DNA of 40,291 bases, taken from contig JASJEE010000052.1 of assembly GCA_030064835.1 (NCBI GenBank), positions 1-40,291 on the forward strand, written 5' to 3'. Below, in pieces: positions 8,657 to 17,202 of this stretch. Made by a program: the position numbers and the translations under genes. Under the pieces are notes generated by a model. It was not told the DNA's origin and did not search any database. It saw nothing but the letters and a program-made list of their open reading frames with translations. The stretch comes from Microcoleaceae cyanobacterium MO_207.B10. GTDB taxonomy: Bacteria > Cyanobacteriota > Cyanobacteriia > Cyanobacteriales > Microcoleaceae. Positions within the stretch are counted from its first letter, which is position 1; each line of letters opens with the position of its first letter.

Positions 8657-9886
8657 ATGGTTGAAAAAGCGTACAAATTTAGATTTTATCCAACTCCAGA
8701 ACAGGAAAATCTGTTGCGGAGGACTTTGGGTTGTGTACGCTTGGTCTACAACAAAGCTTTGGCACGGAGAACTCAAGCTTGGTATGAACAGAAAGAAAGA
8801 GTAAGCTACAAGCAAACTTCAGCTATGCTTACCAACTGGAAACAGCAGCAAGATTTAGATTTTCTGACACAAGTAAGCTGTGTGCCATTGCAGCAAGGTT
8901 TAAGGCATCTACAGACGGCTTTCACCAACTTTTTTAGTGGACGTGCTAAATACCCAAACTTTAAGAAAAAGCGCAATGGTGGTAGTGCCGAATTTACAAA
9001 ATCTGCATTTAAGTGGATAAATGGCCAAATATATTTGGCTAAATGTGCTGAACCATTACCTATTAGATGGAGTAGGCAACTGCCACAAGATTGTGCCCCT
9101 AGCACAATTACAGTGAAGCTAGACCCCTGTGGTAGATGGTCTGTGTCTTTGAGAGTCAATGACACCAGAGATTTAAAACTCAAGCCGACCAAAAAACTCT
9201 TAGGCATTGACTTAGGAATTACCAGTTTAGTGGCTACAAGTGATGGAGAAAAAGTAGCCAACCCTAAGAATCTAAGTAAATTACACAAGAAACTGAGGTT
9301 AGCTCAGAAGTCTCTATCTAGAAAAACTAAGGGGTCTAATAACTATCAAAAAGCTAGACTTAAAGTAGCTAGGATACACGCAAAAATTAAAGATTCGAGG
9401 TTTGACTATACTCACAAGCTGACTACCCAACTAATTAGAGAAAACCAAACGATAGTAGTTGAGGAAATGGCCGTAAAAAATCTGGTCAAGAATCACAAGT
9501 TAGCAAAAGCAATAAGTGATGCCAACTGGGGAGAATTAGTCAGGCAATTAGAGTATAAGGCTGAATGGTATGGACGCGAATTAATCAAAGTTGATAGATA
9601 TTTCCCTAGCTCTAAACGTTGGTCTAATTGTGGGCACATAGTAGAAAAATTACCTCTAAATATTAGAGAGTGGGATTGCCCTGAGTGTGGTAGCCACCAT
9701 GACCGGGATATCAACGCTGCGATAAATATTTTGCGGATGGGAACCCGCGTCGCCGATAGGCGCAAGGGAACGCCCACCAAGAAGGCTGCGGGACTCGCAG
9801 TGTCAGTCTGTGGAGCGACTGTAAGACCTTCTGAGAGTAAATCTCGTCAGGCTGGTGCCTTGAAACAGAAAGCCCCTATAGCGTGA
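8657..9886 (+). CDS. tnpB: IS200/IS605-family TnpB, RNA-guided nuclease (zinc ribbon altered)
   Basis: The 409-residue protein has the OrfB N-terminal domain (YKFRFYPTPEQENLL) and a split RuvC nuclease with all three acidic residues: Asp185 in GIDLGI, Glu269/270 in VVEEM, and Asp351 in HDRDINAA. The zinc ribbon between RuvC-II and III should have two CxxC pairs. Here the first Cys is Trp322 (SSKRWSNCGH), leaving Cys325, Cys341 and Cys344. TnpB proteins use a right-end RNA to cut DNA next to a transposon-specific motif and so maintain the element. No TnpA (Y1 transposase) lies nearby, so this is an IS1341-type, non-autonomous copy. It sits on the opposite strand inside the hps region. Full length suggests recent arrival; the Trp change may reduce or abolish activity. 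Confidence 0.93.
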   Translation: MVEKAYKFRFYPTPEQENLLRRTLGCVRLVYNKALARRTQAWYEQKERVSYKQTSAMLTNWKQQQDLDFLTQVSCVPLQQGLRHLQTAFTNFFSGRAKYPNFKKKRNGGSAEFTKSAFKWINGQIYLAKCAEPLPIRWSRQLPQDCAPSTITVKLDPCGRWSVSLRVNDTRDLKLKPTKKLLGIDLGITSLVATSDGEKVANPKNLSKLHKKLRLAQKSLSRKTKGSNNYQKARLKVARIHAKIKDSRFDYTHKLTTQLIRENQTIVVEEMAVKNLVKNHKLAKAISDANWGELVRQLEYKAEWYGRELIKVDRYFPSSKRWSNCGHIVEKLPLNIREWDCPECGSHHDRDINAAINILRMGTRVADRRKGTPTKKAAGLAVSVCGATVRPSESKSRQAGALKQKAPIA

Positions 9887-9937
9887 TGGAGCGGGAATCC
9901 CGCGCTGTCTCGTAGAGCAGCGTCGGGAGGATGTCAA
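9790..9937 (+). ncRNA. Putative omega-RNA (reRNA) and right end of the tnpB element
   Basis: In TnpB elements the guide RNA scaffold overlaps the 3' end of tnpB and runs to the right end. Here the tnpB stop (9884-9886) is followed by a GC-rich hairpin, GCTGTCTC-GTA-GAGCAGC, in the context AATCCCGCG...GTCGGGAGGATGTCAA. It ends near 9937. The guide would be read from about 9938 onward (TTTAGCAAATG...). The 5' boundary is a guess; the hairpin and its position are directly visible. Confidence 0.5.
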
Positions 9938-10087
9938 TTTAGCAAATGTAGTAGGAAATGCCCGGATTTTTGATAGTTGAAAATACTTAGAAAGACCCGC
10001 TTTAGCATTTATTCCTAAAATTGAGTCTATTTAACTTTAATATCATGTCTCATTAAACAACTTTAATAAAATGTTTCTCCAACCACT

Positions 10088-10130
10088 TAGGGACGTTCCA
10101 TGCAACGTCCATATATTGCAACGTCCCTAC
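10088..10130. repeat. GGGACGTT palindromic repeat
   Basis: TAGGGACGTTCCATGCAACGTCC is followed by TTGCAACGTCCCTA, which forms a long hairpin. Repeats of the type GGGACGTTGCATGCAACGTCCC are common between cyanobacterial genes. No gene is seen here. Confidence 0.55.
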
Positions 10131-10166
10131 ATTGTGATTAATTAATGTTACTTGCTATAAGTTGTA

Positions 10167-10311
10167 TATAGCATTTCCCTGGTTAGTGAGCTACACCGCT
10201 TTCGATCCCCCCTAACCCCCCTTGAGAAGGGGGGGGAACTGGAAGTCCCCCTTGAGAAGGGGGATGCGCGGGGGATCGTTGATGTACCTCATCAGACTGA
10301 AAAACGCTATA
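10167..10311. repeat. MITE-like element with CCCCCTTGAGAAGGGGG hairpins
   Basis: Outer ends TATAGCATTTCCC (10167 onward) and GAAAAACGCTATA (to 10311) are imperfect terminal inverted repeats. Inside, CGATCCCCC (10203) pairs with GGGGGATCG (to 10278). That stem encloses two perfect hairpins built on CCCCCTTGAGAAGGGGG. The structure would be an extended cruciform of about 145 bases. Ends flanked by TA suggest a Tc1/IS630-type mobilising transposase in trans (inference). Confidence 0.6.
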
Positions 10312-10406
10312 GAATACTTAGGCAATAGTAATTATAGATAGTAGATAGCATCCCGTTCAATCGTCTAAATAAATTTAACTATAGTTAATTCCTAACCTAT
10401 ATTCGA

Positions 10407-11276
10407 TTATTTTGTAGGTTCGTAGCCTAACTTTAATAAAGTCTCTTCAGCTATGCTTTTAGATATCCTTTTTTGCCACCAGTTGAGGTCTTTTTTCCAT
10501 TTATAGAGAGATGCTGTATCAATTGAATGGCGATTATAGAAAGTCTTCATCCCCTCCCCTTTCATCGTGATAATGTCGTGTTCTGATTCGTGGGGAGAGA
10601 GAACTTTGTCACTCCATTCTACTTCTATAAAATCCAGTAATTTAGCCATTTCTTCCTGCGGTGAAGTTGCTAAATCTTCATACCGGATGCTGATATAGTT
10701 AAGACCTATCTTCTTAGCATCTTTCTTAAACTTTTTGTTCCACTCCACCCACCGTTTTAAAGCATTTCTATAATTATTTTTTACCTTTTTCTCAGCAATA
10801 GTAATGGTTTTCCATTTACCAATAGTTGACAAAGCTACATCCCTACCATCACGGTAAATATAGATAAACTTAGCATGAGGAAAAAGTTTATACAAAAAAG
10901 GCGCAGCAATAATATTTCTGGGAGTCTTTTCTGCCCACCTAATTTTGCCATGACTACGAGCAGAGGTACTCATAATTTCATTAATCAAATTTGCCATAAG
11001 TTGATAAATTAAATCTTCATCAACTCCCTTAAAAGCTTTAGCAACACCCCACTGATTTTGAGTTAAAAATAGGGTCAGCGATCGTAAGCTCGGTGCCCAA
11101 CCTAATTCTTCATTAGTTATCCAATGAGCTTCTGGCCCACACATTATTTCGGGATGAGAATCTATCATCATTCTTAGTAGTGTAGTTCCCGATCTTGGCA
11201 CTCCCAAAATAAAAATAGGAGGATGGTCTAAGCTAGGTTGATTAGAGGTAAGGGTGACTTGATTTAAAGTTTCCAT
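10407..11276 (-). CDS. Sulfotransferase family protein (polysaccharide cluster)
   Basis: This 289-residue protein has both PAPS-binding signatures of sulfotransferases. The 5'-phosphosulfate loop is GVPRSGTTLL at residues 25-34, and the 3'-phosphate region is YIYRDGRDVALS at about 139-150. The WAEKTPR segment (114-120) matches the Sulfotransfer_3 group. It should move a sulfuryl group from PAPS to a hydroxyl on a sugar or small molecule in the cytoplasm. It lies 27 bases after a glycosyltransferase gene on the same strand and is the last intact gene of the assembly cluster before the tnpB island. I infer that it sulfates the gliding polysaccharide or a lipid-linked precursor. The acceptor cannot be read from sequence. 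Confidence 0.87.
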   Translation of the reverse strand: METLNQVTLTSNQPSLDHPPIFILGVPRSGTTLLRMMIDSHPEIMCGPEAHWITNEELGWAPSLRSLTLFLTQNQWGVAKAFKGVDEDLIYQLMANLINEIMSTSARSHGKIRWAEKTPRNIIAAPFLYKLFPHAKFIYIYRDGRDVALSTIGKWKTITIAEKKVKNNYRNALKRWVEWNKKFKKDAKKIGLNYISIRYEDLATSPQEEMAKLLDFIEVEWSDKVLSPHESEHDIITMKGEGMKTFYNRHSIDTASLYKWKKDLNWWQKRISKSIAEETLLKLGYEPTK

Positions 11277-11303
11277 AAGTTAAGTATTTATTTAGTCTAT
11301 TAT

Positions 11304-12494
11304 TTATACTGTGGAATTTTGACTAATTTTTTGATAATAGTTTAAGTGTTGCTCAAATATTTTTGATAGAGAAAGTTTTGTCCGTAAACTAACTAAGGCA
11401 GGTTGCTCTCCTTCTTTGTAATTATTATAAATAATTTCCTCGATCGCCTCAGCTAAAGCCTCTGCAGTATATGGTTGAAAAGTTTTGATAGTTCCCGGTT
11501 CTATTCTATTATATTCTGCTATTTGAGGTAGGTCAGAAGCTAAAATCGGACGAGCTAAAGATATCCAAGTTGATAAGGAACCAGAAGCTGAAAGAATTTC
11601 AAACGGACATACTGCTAGATGACTTGCCATTAGATAAGTTTCTAAATCTTTTTCTGACAAATAACCAGTTACTAATAAACGGTCTACTACTCCTTTTTTT
11701 TCTGCTAATTTTAACAGTTCTTGCAAAAAATATTCTTGGTTCGGTGCTGCCCCGCCAGCAAATACTACTTTAATATCTTCTGATAATTTTGGCATCGCCT
11801 CAACGAGCAATTTATGACCTTTTCTCCTAGAGATAAATCCTTGTAATGTAATAATTTTGAATTTTTCTAAACCTAAATTAGAGCGGGCTTGTAAAGGACT
11901 AAGCCTACTATTTCGTTCCTCAACAAAATGGGGGATATTGATTAATTTTGTACAATCAATATAAGGAATTAATCTTTGGGATTCTGCTTCAGTACAGGTA
12001 ATAACTAACTTTACTTTTTTTAATAGCCAACGAATACCATAAGTATCAGGAATGTAGTTATTCCAAAGATTATTAATCGTACTTCTAAGAGATAATTTCT
12101 GAAAATTTGAATATTTTCTTTGTTGATAATACTCGCGTCGAAAAGCTTCTAATAAACCGTAGTCAGGATAATTAGTAGGTAAAACATCATGGATAGTTGC
12201 TAAGAGTGGAACCTGACAGTTATTAATAAAAGCTTTAATATTCTGAAATTGCTGCCATTTTTCTCCCCAAGTATGTTTATTAAACTGAATATGAATTACA
12301 TCAGCTTCAGAAAGTTTTTTTCCTGCTTGACTAAGCAGTTTTAAATTGTTCGTCGTATTAGTTGTTAATTCTACATCAGTTTCTAATATCTTGAGATAGG
12401 ATTGTTTACGAGCAGCACTAGCCAGAAAACGACCATACCTAGTCACGCCACTTTTATTTCCAGCTACACTGATATGTAAATAGCCAAGTTTCAT
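11304..12494 (-). CDS. Glycosyltransferase family 4/1-like protein
   Basis: A 396-residue GT-B fold glycosyltransferase. The N-terminal half has the acceptor-side pattern (VIHIQFNKHTWG; LLATIHDVLPTNYPDY). The C-terminal half has the nucleotide-sugar domain, including ITLQGFISRRKGHKLLVEAM and VCPFEILSASGSLSTWISLARPILASD. It lacks the textbook E-x7-E motif in clear form, as in several divergent cyanobacterial enzymes. The gene sits between two sulfotransferase genes with gaps of about 27 bases, so it is almost certainly in the same transcript. It probably adds one sugar to the repeat unit of the hps polysaccharide; donor and acceptor are unknown. Confidence 0.83.
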   Translation of the reverse strand: MKLGYLHISVAGNKSGVTRYGRFLASAARKQSYLKILETDVELTTNTTNNLKLLSQAGKKLSEADVIHIQFNKHTWGEKWQQFQNIKAFINNCQVPLLATIHDVLPTNYPDYGLLEAFRREYYQQRKYSNFQKLSLRSTINNLWNNYIPDTYGIRWLLKKVKLVITCTEAESQRLIPYIDCTKLINIPHFVEERNSRLSPLQARSNLGLEKFKIITLQGFISRRKGHKLLVEAMPKLSEDIKVVFAGGAAPNQEYFLQELLKLAEKKGVVDRLLVTGYLSEKDLETYLMASHLAVCPFEILSASGSLSTWISLARPILASDLPQIAEYNRIEPGTIKTFQPYTAEALAEAIEEIIYNNYKEGEQPALVSLRTKLSLSKIFEQHLNYYQKISQNSTV

Positions 12495-12521
12495 ATAAAC
12501 AATATTTCCACTTTTTAAGTA

Positions 12522-13451
12522 TTATTGATTAATTAAGGTTTTAATCTGCTGCTTAATTTGACTTCTTTTTTGCGACAGATAAAGTTTTGATGACCTGAAT
12601 AGTAATTTCAATAAAGGACTCTTTAACTGATAGCCTAGAGGAATCATATTAGTCCAGACTATAGCTTCAATATCAAGTACCATAGATACTGATAGTTTTG
12701 ATTGCCAATTACTAATTAATTCTGGATTTAAAGGTCGCTTCGCATTAGCTTTCCAAGGTTCTCTCTCTACATTAACCGATAATGTATTTCTGCCGTGAAA
12801 ATTTAGCATTTCTGTTTCAAATTCAATACCAATAAAGTTACATATTTTGGTAAGTGTTTTTTCTGGTTCAAGTACAAGTTTTTCATAATAGACATTTAAG
12901 AGTGAAGGTTGAATTTGATTCGGTAAACTATTGATTATACTCATATCTCTATGCCAGATTCTCGCATCACCTATAATATTTCCAGTAGACCAACTAACTT
13001 TTCGCCAAGAATTAACAACTGCTCTAGGATCGCGGATAATATGTATAAATAATGCTGAGGGGAAAAATTTAGAAATAGGTTCTATATATTTGAGATGATG
13101 AGGAGTTTTTTCTCCTACTACTTCAGCTTTTTTTAATTCTGCAAATTGTTCTAATAAGAGGTTAAATAAACTACCATAGTTTCTGTCTGTTTGAAATGCT
13201 AGTTGGCGAAAGTTATCTGGGTGAAGTTCCATTTCAGTAAATTCAGGGAAAGCAACTAGATCAGAAATTAACTTATGATAATTATCGTCTTCAGCTAAGT
13301 CTCCATAATAACTACTTTTCTCCCAAAAAAGCCTCATAAAGTGGGTCTCAGGAGTAATAGCAACCTGAGAATGAGTATCTAACATTTGTTGTAGTAATGT
13401 AGTGCCAGAACGAGGACATCCTACTAAAAATATTTTTTGATTAACTTTCAT
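12522..13451 (-). CDS. Second sulfotransferase family protein
   Basis: A 309-residue protein with the PAPS-binding loop GCPRSGTTLLQQML starting at residue 11 and the 3'-phosphate motif FIHIIRDPRAVVNSWR at about 135-150. GEKTPHHLKYI (113-123) is also typical of Sulfotransfer_3. It is clearly distinct from the sulfotransferase at 10407-11276, sharing motifs but little else, so the two probably act at different positions or on different sugars. It is downstream of the GT4 pair, with a 180-base MITE-like element in the gap before it, and 27 bases upstream of another glycosyltransferase. The cluster context suggests a sulfated polysaccharide. Confidence 0.87.
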   Translation of the reverse strand: MKVNQKIFLVGCPRSGTTLLQQMLDTHSQVAITPETHFMRLFWEKSSYYGDLAEDDNYHKLISDLVAFPEFTEMELHPDNFRQLAFQTDRNYGSLFNLLLEQFAELKKAEVVGEKTPHHLKYIEPISKFFPSALFIHIIRDPRAVVNSWRKVSWSTGNIIGDARIWHRDMSIINSLPNQIQPSLLNVYYEKLVLEPEKTLTKICNFIGIEFETEMLNFHGRNTLSVNVEREPWKANAKRPLNPELISNWQSKLSVSMVLDIEAIVWTNMIPLGYQLKSPLLKLLFRSSKLYLSQKRSQIKQQIKTLINQ

Positions 13452-13493
13452 TACTTTAGGAATATGAAATGATTTGTGAAAAAAAATGTTAGT

Positions 13494-13673
13494 GGGACTT
13501 ACACATTTTATCCCTAGAAAAATGCTTGAAAGTAAGTCTAGGCAAGGGAATTAGGTCAGATAAATAAAAATGGCTCGAACCCGTGCTTATAAAGGAATTA
13601 TACCTTTTTGACGTAAAAGCTTCTGGCTGTCTACATTTGAGCCTATTTTTTCCTGCTTTTTTGTGTAAGTCCC
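13494..13673. repeat. MITE-like element with GGGACTTACACA ends
   Basis: Perfect 12-bp terminal inverted repeats, GGGACTTACACA at 13494-13505 and TGTGTAAGTCCC at 13662-13673, bound a 180-bp non-coding element. GTTAG occurs on both sides and may be the target duplication. A shorter element at 34047-34136 shares the GGACTTAC end. It lies between a GT4 gene and a sulfotransferase gene and may affect read-through. Confidence 0.6.
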
Positions 13674-13736
13674 GTTAGAACCTATTTAAGATTGCTATTG
13701 TTTAATATTCTACTTTGAGTAAAAATAAAAATGTAT

Positions 13737-14828
13737 TTATAAAGAGCGATAAACTGCTAAAGTTTCCTGGCCAATTAAATTCCAATCTAGGCGATCACAA
13801 GCTTTTTCTACCAACTGACTCAACTCATCCAAATCAATTTTGGTACTTTTTTGCATTGCCTTCAGCAGACCTTCTTTATCCTCTGGGTCATACAACAATT
13901 CATTTGCATCTCCTGCCACTTCTAATAACCCACCTAAACGAGGTGCAAGAACTGGTTTACCAAAAGACATTGCCAAAATCAAACTACCAGAATTTAAAAT
14001 CTTTTTGAATGGTAAAACTACGACATTTGCCGCACTAAAATATAGATGCAATTTACTATTATCGACAAACTGAGGATTGATAATTACTCCCTTTATTCCT
14101 GTTGCTAACTCTTGTAATTTTTTAGCATAACTTTCATTCCAAGGTTTACCAACAATTAACAAAGTATCATCAGCAAAAATATCCTGATTATCTTGCCAAA
14201 CCTGCAATAAATTTTCGATACCCTTATAAGGTCTCAACAAGCCTAAATTTAGATAGACTTTCCCACTTTCTGGCAAATTTAACTCTTTTCTTGCCTCTAC
14301 TAAATCAACTAGTTTTTGATAAACATCTCGATAATGACCGTGGGGAATAACTATAGCTTTAGCAGGATTAAACTTGTATTCTTTAGCAATAGTTTCTACA
14401 GTGGTTTTATTCAAACAAATTATCCTATCAACCAACTTAACAAATTGTCTACGAACCCATAATTCTAAACCCGGAAATTTACTATTATGGGAAATAGAAT
14501 TATGTACCGTCCACACAACTTTCAAGCCAGTCAAACGAGTTATCCAAACATCAAAAATGAACCGCAGACAGGATAAAAAATATAAATACTTATTGTCACC
14601 TACAAGATAAAAATAAATCCAGTGAATATGAACTATATCAAAACTTTTTTTCCTCATTACAGCAGCTTTGTAAATAGGAAGTTTACCTAGACAATAAGGC
14701 CAATTATCCACATGAACTCCCTGTGCTACTAATGCCTGAGTTAGCAATATTTGATAAGGATTTAAAGCCTTTTCGAGATTACCATCACTAGGCACCATTA
14801 AAACTCGAAGTTGACTAGATTTATTCAC
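13737..14828 (-). CDS. Glycosyltransferase family 4-like protein
   Basis: A 363-residue GT-B glycosyltransferase. The N-terminal domain carries FDIVHIHWIYFYLVG and KVVWTVHNSISHNSK. The C-terminal domain carries YLNLGLLRPYKGIENLLQVW, VVLPFKKILNSGSLILAMSF and GKPVLAPRLGGLLEVAGD, typical of GT4 enzymes that handle a nucleotide sugar. IVIPHGHYRDVY is shared with the pseudogene at 17203-17754 (TVIPHGHYREVY), so the two genes are relatives. It starts 13 bases after the neighbouring glycosyltransferase and is surely in the same operon. A cytoplasmic role in building the hps polysaccharide is inferred. Confidence 0.85.
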   Translation of the reverse strand: MNKSSQLRVLMVPSDGNLEKALNPYQILLTQALVAQGVHVDNWPYCLGKLPIYKAAVMRKKSFDIVHIHWIYFYLVGDNKYLYFLSCLRFIFDVWITRLTGLKVVWTVHNSISHNSKFPGLELWVRRQFVKLVDRIICLNKTTVETIAKEYKFNPAKAIVIPHGHYRDVYQKLVDLVEARKELNLPESGKVYLNLGLLRPYKGIENLLQVWQDNQDIFADDTLLIVGKPWNESYAKKLQELATGIKGVIINPQFVDNSKLHLYFSAANVVVLPFKKILNSGSLILAMSFGKPVLAPRLGGLLEVAGDANELLYDPEDKEGLLKAMQKSTKIDLDELSQLVEKACDRLDWNLIGQETLAVYRSL

Positions 14829-14841
14829 AGCACTTCTTCCT

Positions 14842-16002
14842 CTATTTAACGACTTGTAATAAAACTTTTTCTACACCCTCTACAGTTTTTTCTAAACTAA
14901 AATTAGCTACTACATGATGCCGACATCTTTCTCCTAACTGAGGATTTTTATCTCGCCAGTCTAGAAATTCTTCCAATTTACTAGATAATTCTTGCGCATT
15001 TCCTGGTTGAAATAATCCCTGGGCAAATTCTCCAGTTAAAATTTCAGGAATGCCTCCTATTTTACTCCCTAAAACTGGCACACCGCAAGACATTGATTCT
15101 ATTATAGTTCTACCAAAAGGTTCTGAATTTAAACTAGGTATAACTGTTAAATCGCTAACTTGATAAACAGACTGAGGTTCGGAAACATGACCTAGAAATT
15201 CTAGATGATTTTCTATACCTAAATTAACTGCTAAATCTTGGAGCGATCGCTGATATTCTTCTCCTGCTTTACGACTAGAATGATGTACTGGTATACCTGC
15301 TATTAATAATTTTATATTTTGCCTATTTTCTTGGCATAATAAACCACAGGCGTTAATTAAAGTTTCTATACCTTTTGGTCTATCTATTCTGCCAATATAG
15401 GAAACTACTTTTTGTTCAGGATATATCTTAAATCTATTTTTCACTTCAGATAAATTGGCAGTAGGCTGGAAAAAATCGGGATTAATCCCATTATAAACAA
15501 CCTGAATTTTTTCATCTTTAATCCCGCTAGTTATCCAATCTAATTTAGTTTGATGAGAAACTGCTATAAATAGTTTAATTAGCTTCATTGCCAACAAATA
15601 TTTCCCAGGAAATGGTCTAAAAAATGGTAGTCGTAGGTGAAAAACAGAGGGTAAGTTTTGTTGTCTAGCTAAGATAGAAGCAAATAAACAATGACTATGT
15701 TCATCTAAATAAATAACTGTATTTTTTTTATCAGTAATTTCTAACTGTTTACTGGTTGCTAAAATACTACCTAAAAATTTAAAAGTCGAAACAATCAGTC
15801 TTTTTTTATCAATATCTAAATCTTCTACTTCGATTATTTTTTGAGAAAATTTTTGATATTTTTGTAGTAAGTCTCCACCTCGAAAATAAATTAAAGTAAT
15901 TTTATGCCCTCGATTTGCTAAACTGCGACAGATATCTAGGGTTGATTTTTCTATCCCACCACGGGAAGAACTGAGTTCAGTTGTGACTGTAACTATGTGC
16001 AT
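14842..16002 (-). CDS. Glycosyltransferase family 4 protein
   Basis: This 386-residue protein is the most canonical GT4 enzyme of the cluster. It has the N-terminal glycine-rich region SSSRGGIEKSTLDICRSLA and the hinge region with VSYIGRIDRPKGIETLINA. The E-x7-E nucleotide-sugar motif is present in EPFGRTIIESMSCGVPVLGS, followed by GGIPEIL. It is likely a retaining glycosyltransferase that extends a lipid-linked glycan on the cytoplasmic face. It lies 175 bases after an HpsE-like gene and 13 bases before another GT4 gene on the same strand. It may correspond to HpsF or HpsG of other cyanobacteria, but I cannot assign the letter from sequence alone. Confidence 0.87.
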   Translation of the reverse strand: MHIVTVTTELSSSRGGIEKSTLDICRSLANRGHKITLIYFRGGDLLQKYQKFSQKIIEVEDLDIDKKRLIVSTFKFLGSILATSKQLEITDKKNTVIYLDEHSHCLFASILARQQNLPSVFHLRLPFFRPFPGKYLLAMKLIKLFIAVSHQTKLDWITSGIKDEKIQVVYNGINPDFFQPTANLSEVKNRFKIYPEQKVVSYIGRIDRPKGIETLINACGLLCQENRQNIKLLIAGIPVHHSSRKAGEEYQRSLQDLAVNLGIENHLEFLGHVSEPQSVYQVSDLTVIPSLNSEPFGRTIIESMSCGVPVLGSKIGGIPEILTGEFAQGLFQPGNAQELSSKLEEFLDWRDKNPQLGERCRHHVVANFSLEKTVEGVEKVLLQVVK

Positions 16003-16177
16003 AAGTAAAGCTGTAGTTTGCTAATAACTGCTACAATTATTAACTATTCTAATAATATTATTATAAGTCAAGTATTACTTTCAAACTTTTGTCAACTACT
16101 TTGTGAACGTAATAACTTATTAAGGTTAGATAACGACCTGTTTTATTCCTACTGCTTACCTTTCAATAATCAGCAAT

Positions 16178-17125
16178 TTATTTTTTTTGCAACTGGTAAA
16201 AACTATAAAAAGGACTCAGCAGACTACTCCAAAAAAATTCTAACTCAAAGGCTGGAATTAAATCTGTTCTGACTCGACCACCGTACTTAATCAAATGCAG
16301 AATTATTCGGCGTGAATTTCCTAATAATGTTCTCATAAATAGTATTGGTTTTTCCCAACTCTTAGCATTAATTGCCAGTAGGAAATAAGTTGGTAAACCA
16401 CAAGCACGACTTAAGGATAATAAATAATCTCTCTCTAATCTATGAGCAGGTATTTTATGATAACTTTCCATCTCAGGGTTGTACCAAATTTCCCAACCCT
16501 TCTTGTGGATGTATAATAATAATTCATAATCTTCTGCCCCTAACATTGACTTACCTACTCTACCAACTAAAGTAGGGCGAGAAGGAACAGATTCATCCCA
16601 AGCTTTCTTACTAACTACTAATGAAGCTGTGGTGGGTAAATTTAACCTATTTGGTTCAAAAAGAAGAGGTTTAGAACCATGTTCTCTAATAGACAAAAAA
16701 GGGTATACTCTTCTATATTCTGGGGGTGGTTCGACTTCAAAATCACCATGAATTTGACCACCTACAGCTCCAGCTTGAGGATGAGCTTGAAAAAAAGAAT
16801 ATGCAGCAGATACCCAATTTTGGTCTGGTAAAACATCATCATCTAGAAAACCAATATAAGCACCTTTTGCTTCTTGAACAGCTTTCAATCTAGCAAATGC
16901 AGCTCCTTGTTCAGGTTCAAACAAATATTTTATGGGAACAATTTCAGAACACAAAGATTGATAATTTTGAACTATTTCAGAAGTATTATCGTTGCTATTA
17001 TTATCAACTACAATTATTTCCCAAGAAATATTTTCTGTGTTAATTTGTAATCCTAGCTTTTCTAAAACTAAGGGCAATTTATTAGCGCCATTATAGGTTG
17101 GTATCGCCACAGTAAAATCTAACAT
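16178..17125 (-). CDS. hpsE: HpsE-like family 2 glycosyltransferase
   Basis: A 315-residue GT-A (family 2) enzyme. It starts DFTVAIPTYNGANKLPLVLEKL, with VVDNNSNDNT at 39-48 and the metal-binding FLDDD motif at 94-97. Downstream are GGQIHGDFE and the acidic region MLGAEDYELLLYIHKKGWEIWYNP, which carries the likely catalytic ED pair. It closely matches the second HpsE-like protein at 17755-18906 but lacks that protein's internal duplication, so this copy shows the ordinary family length. HpsE is one of the glycosyltransferases needed for hormogonium polysaccharide. A dead glycosyltransferase gene lies between the two copies, which suggests local duplication and decay. Confidence 0.85.
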   Translation of the reverse strand: MLDFTVAIPTYNGANKLPLVLEKLGLQINTENISWEIIVVDNNSNDNTSEIVQNYQSLCSEIVPIKYLFEPEQGAAFARLKAVQEAKGAYIGFLDDDVLPDQNWVSAAYSFFQAHPQAGAVGGQIHGDFEVEPPPEYRRVYPFLSIREHGSKPLLFEPNRLNLPTTASLVVSKKAWDESVPSRPTLVGRVGKSMLGAEDYELLLYIHKKGWEIWYNPEMESYHKIPAHRLERDYLLSLSRACGLPTYFLLAINAKSWEKPILFMRTLLGNSRRIILHLIKYGGRVRTDLIPAFELEFFWSSLLSPFYSFYQLQKK

Positions 17126-17202
17126 TTTTCACCACCCTAAGATTTTATTAAAAACTTATTGATTGATGTTATTTCTAATTTGAATAAAGCGACTAGCAAG
17201 AT

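Noticed and set aside
10203-10278. CCCCCTTGAGAAGGGGG units as a CRISPR array
   Set aside because: Only two units, each self-complementary, with no regular spacers and no cas genes; it is a palindromic repeat.
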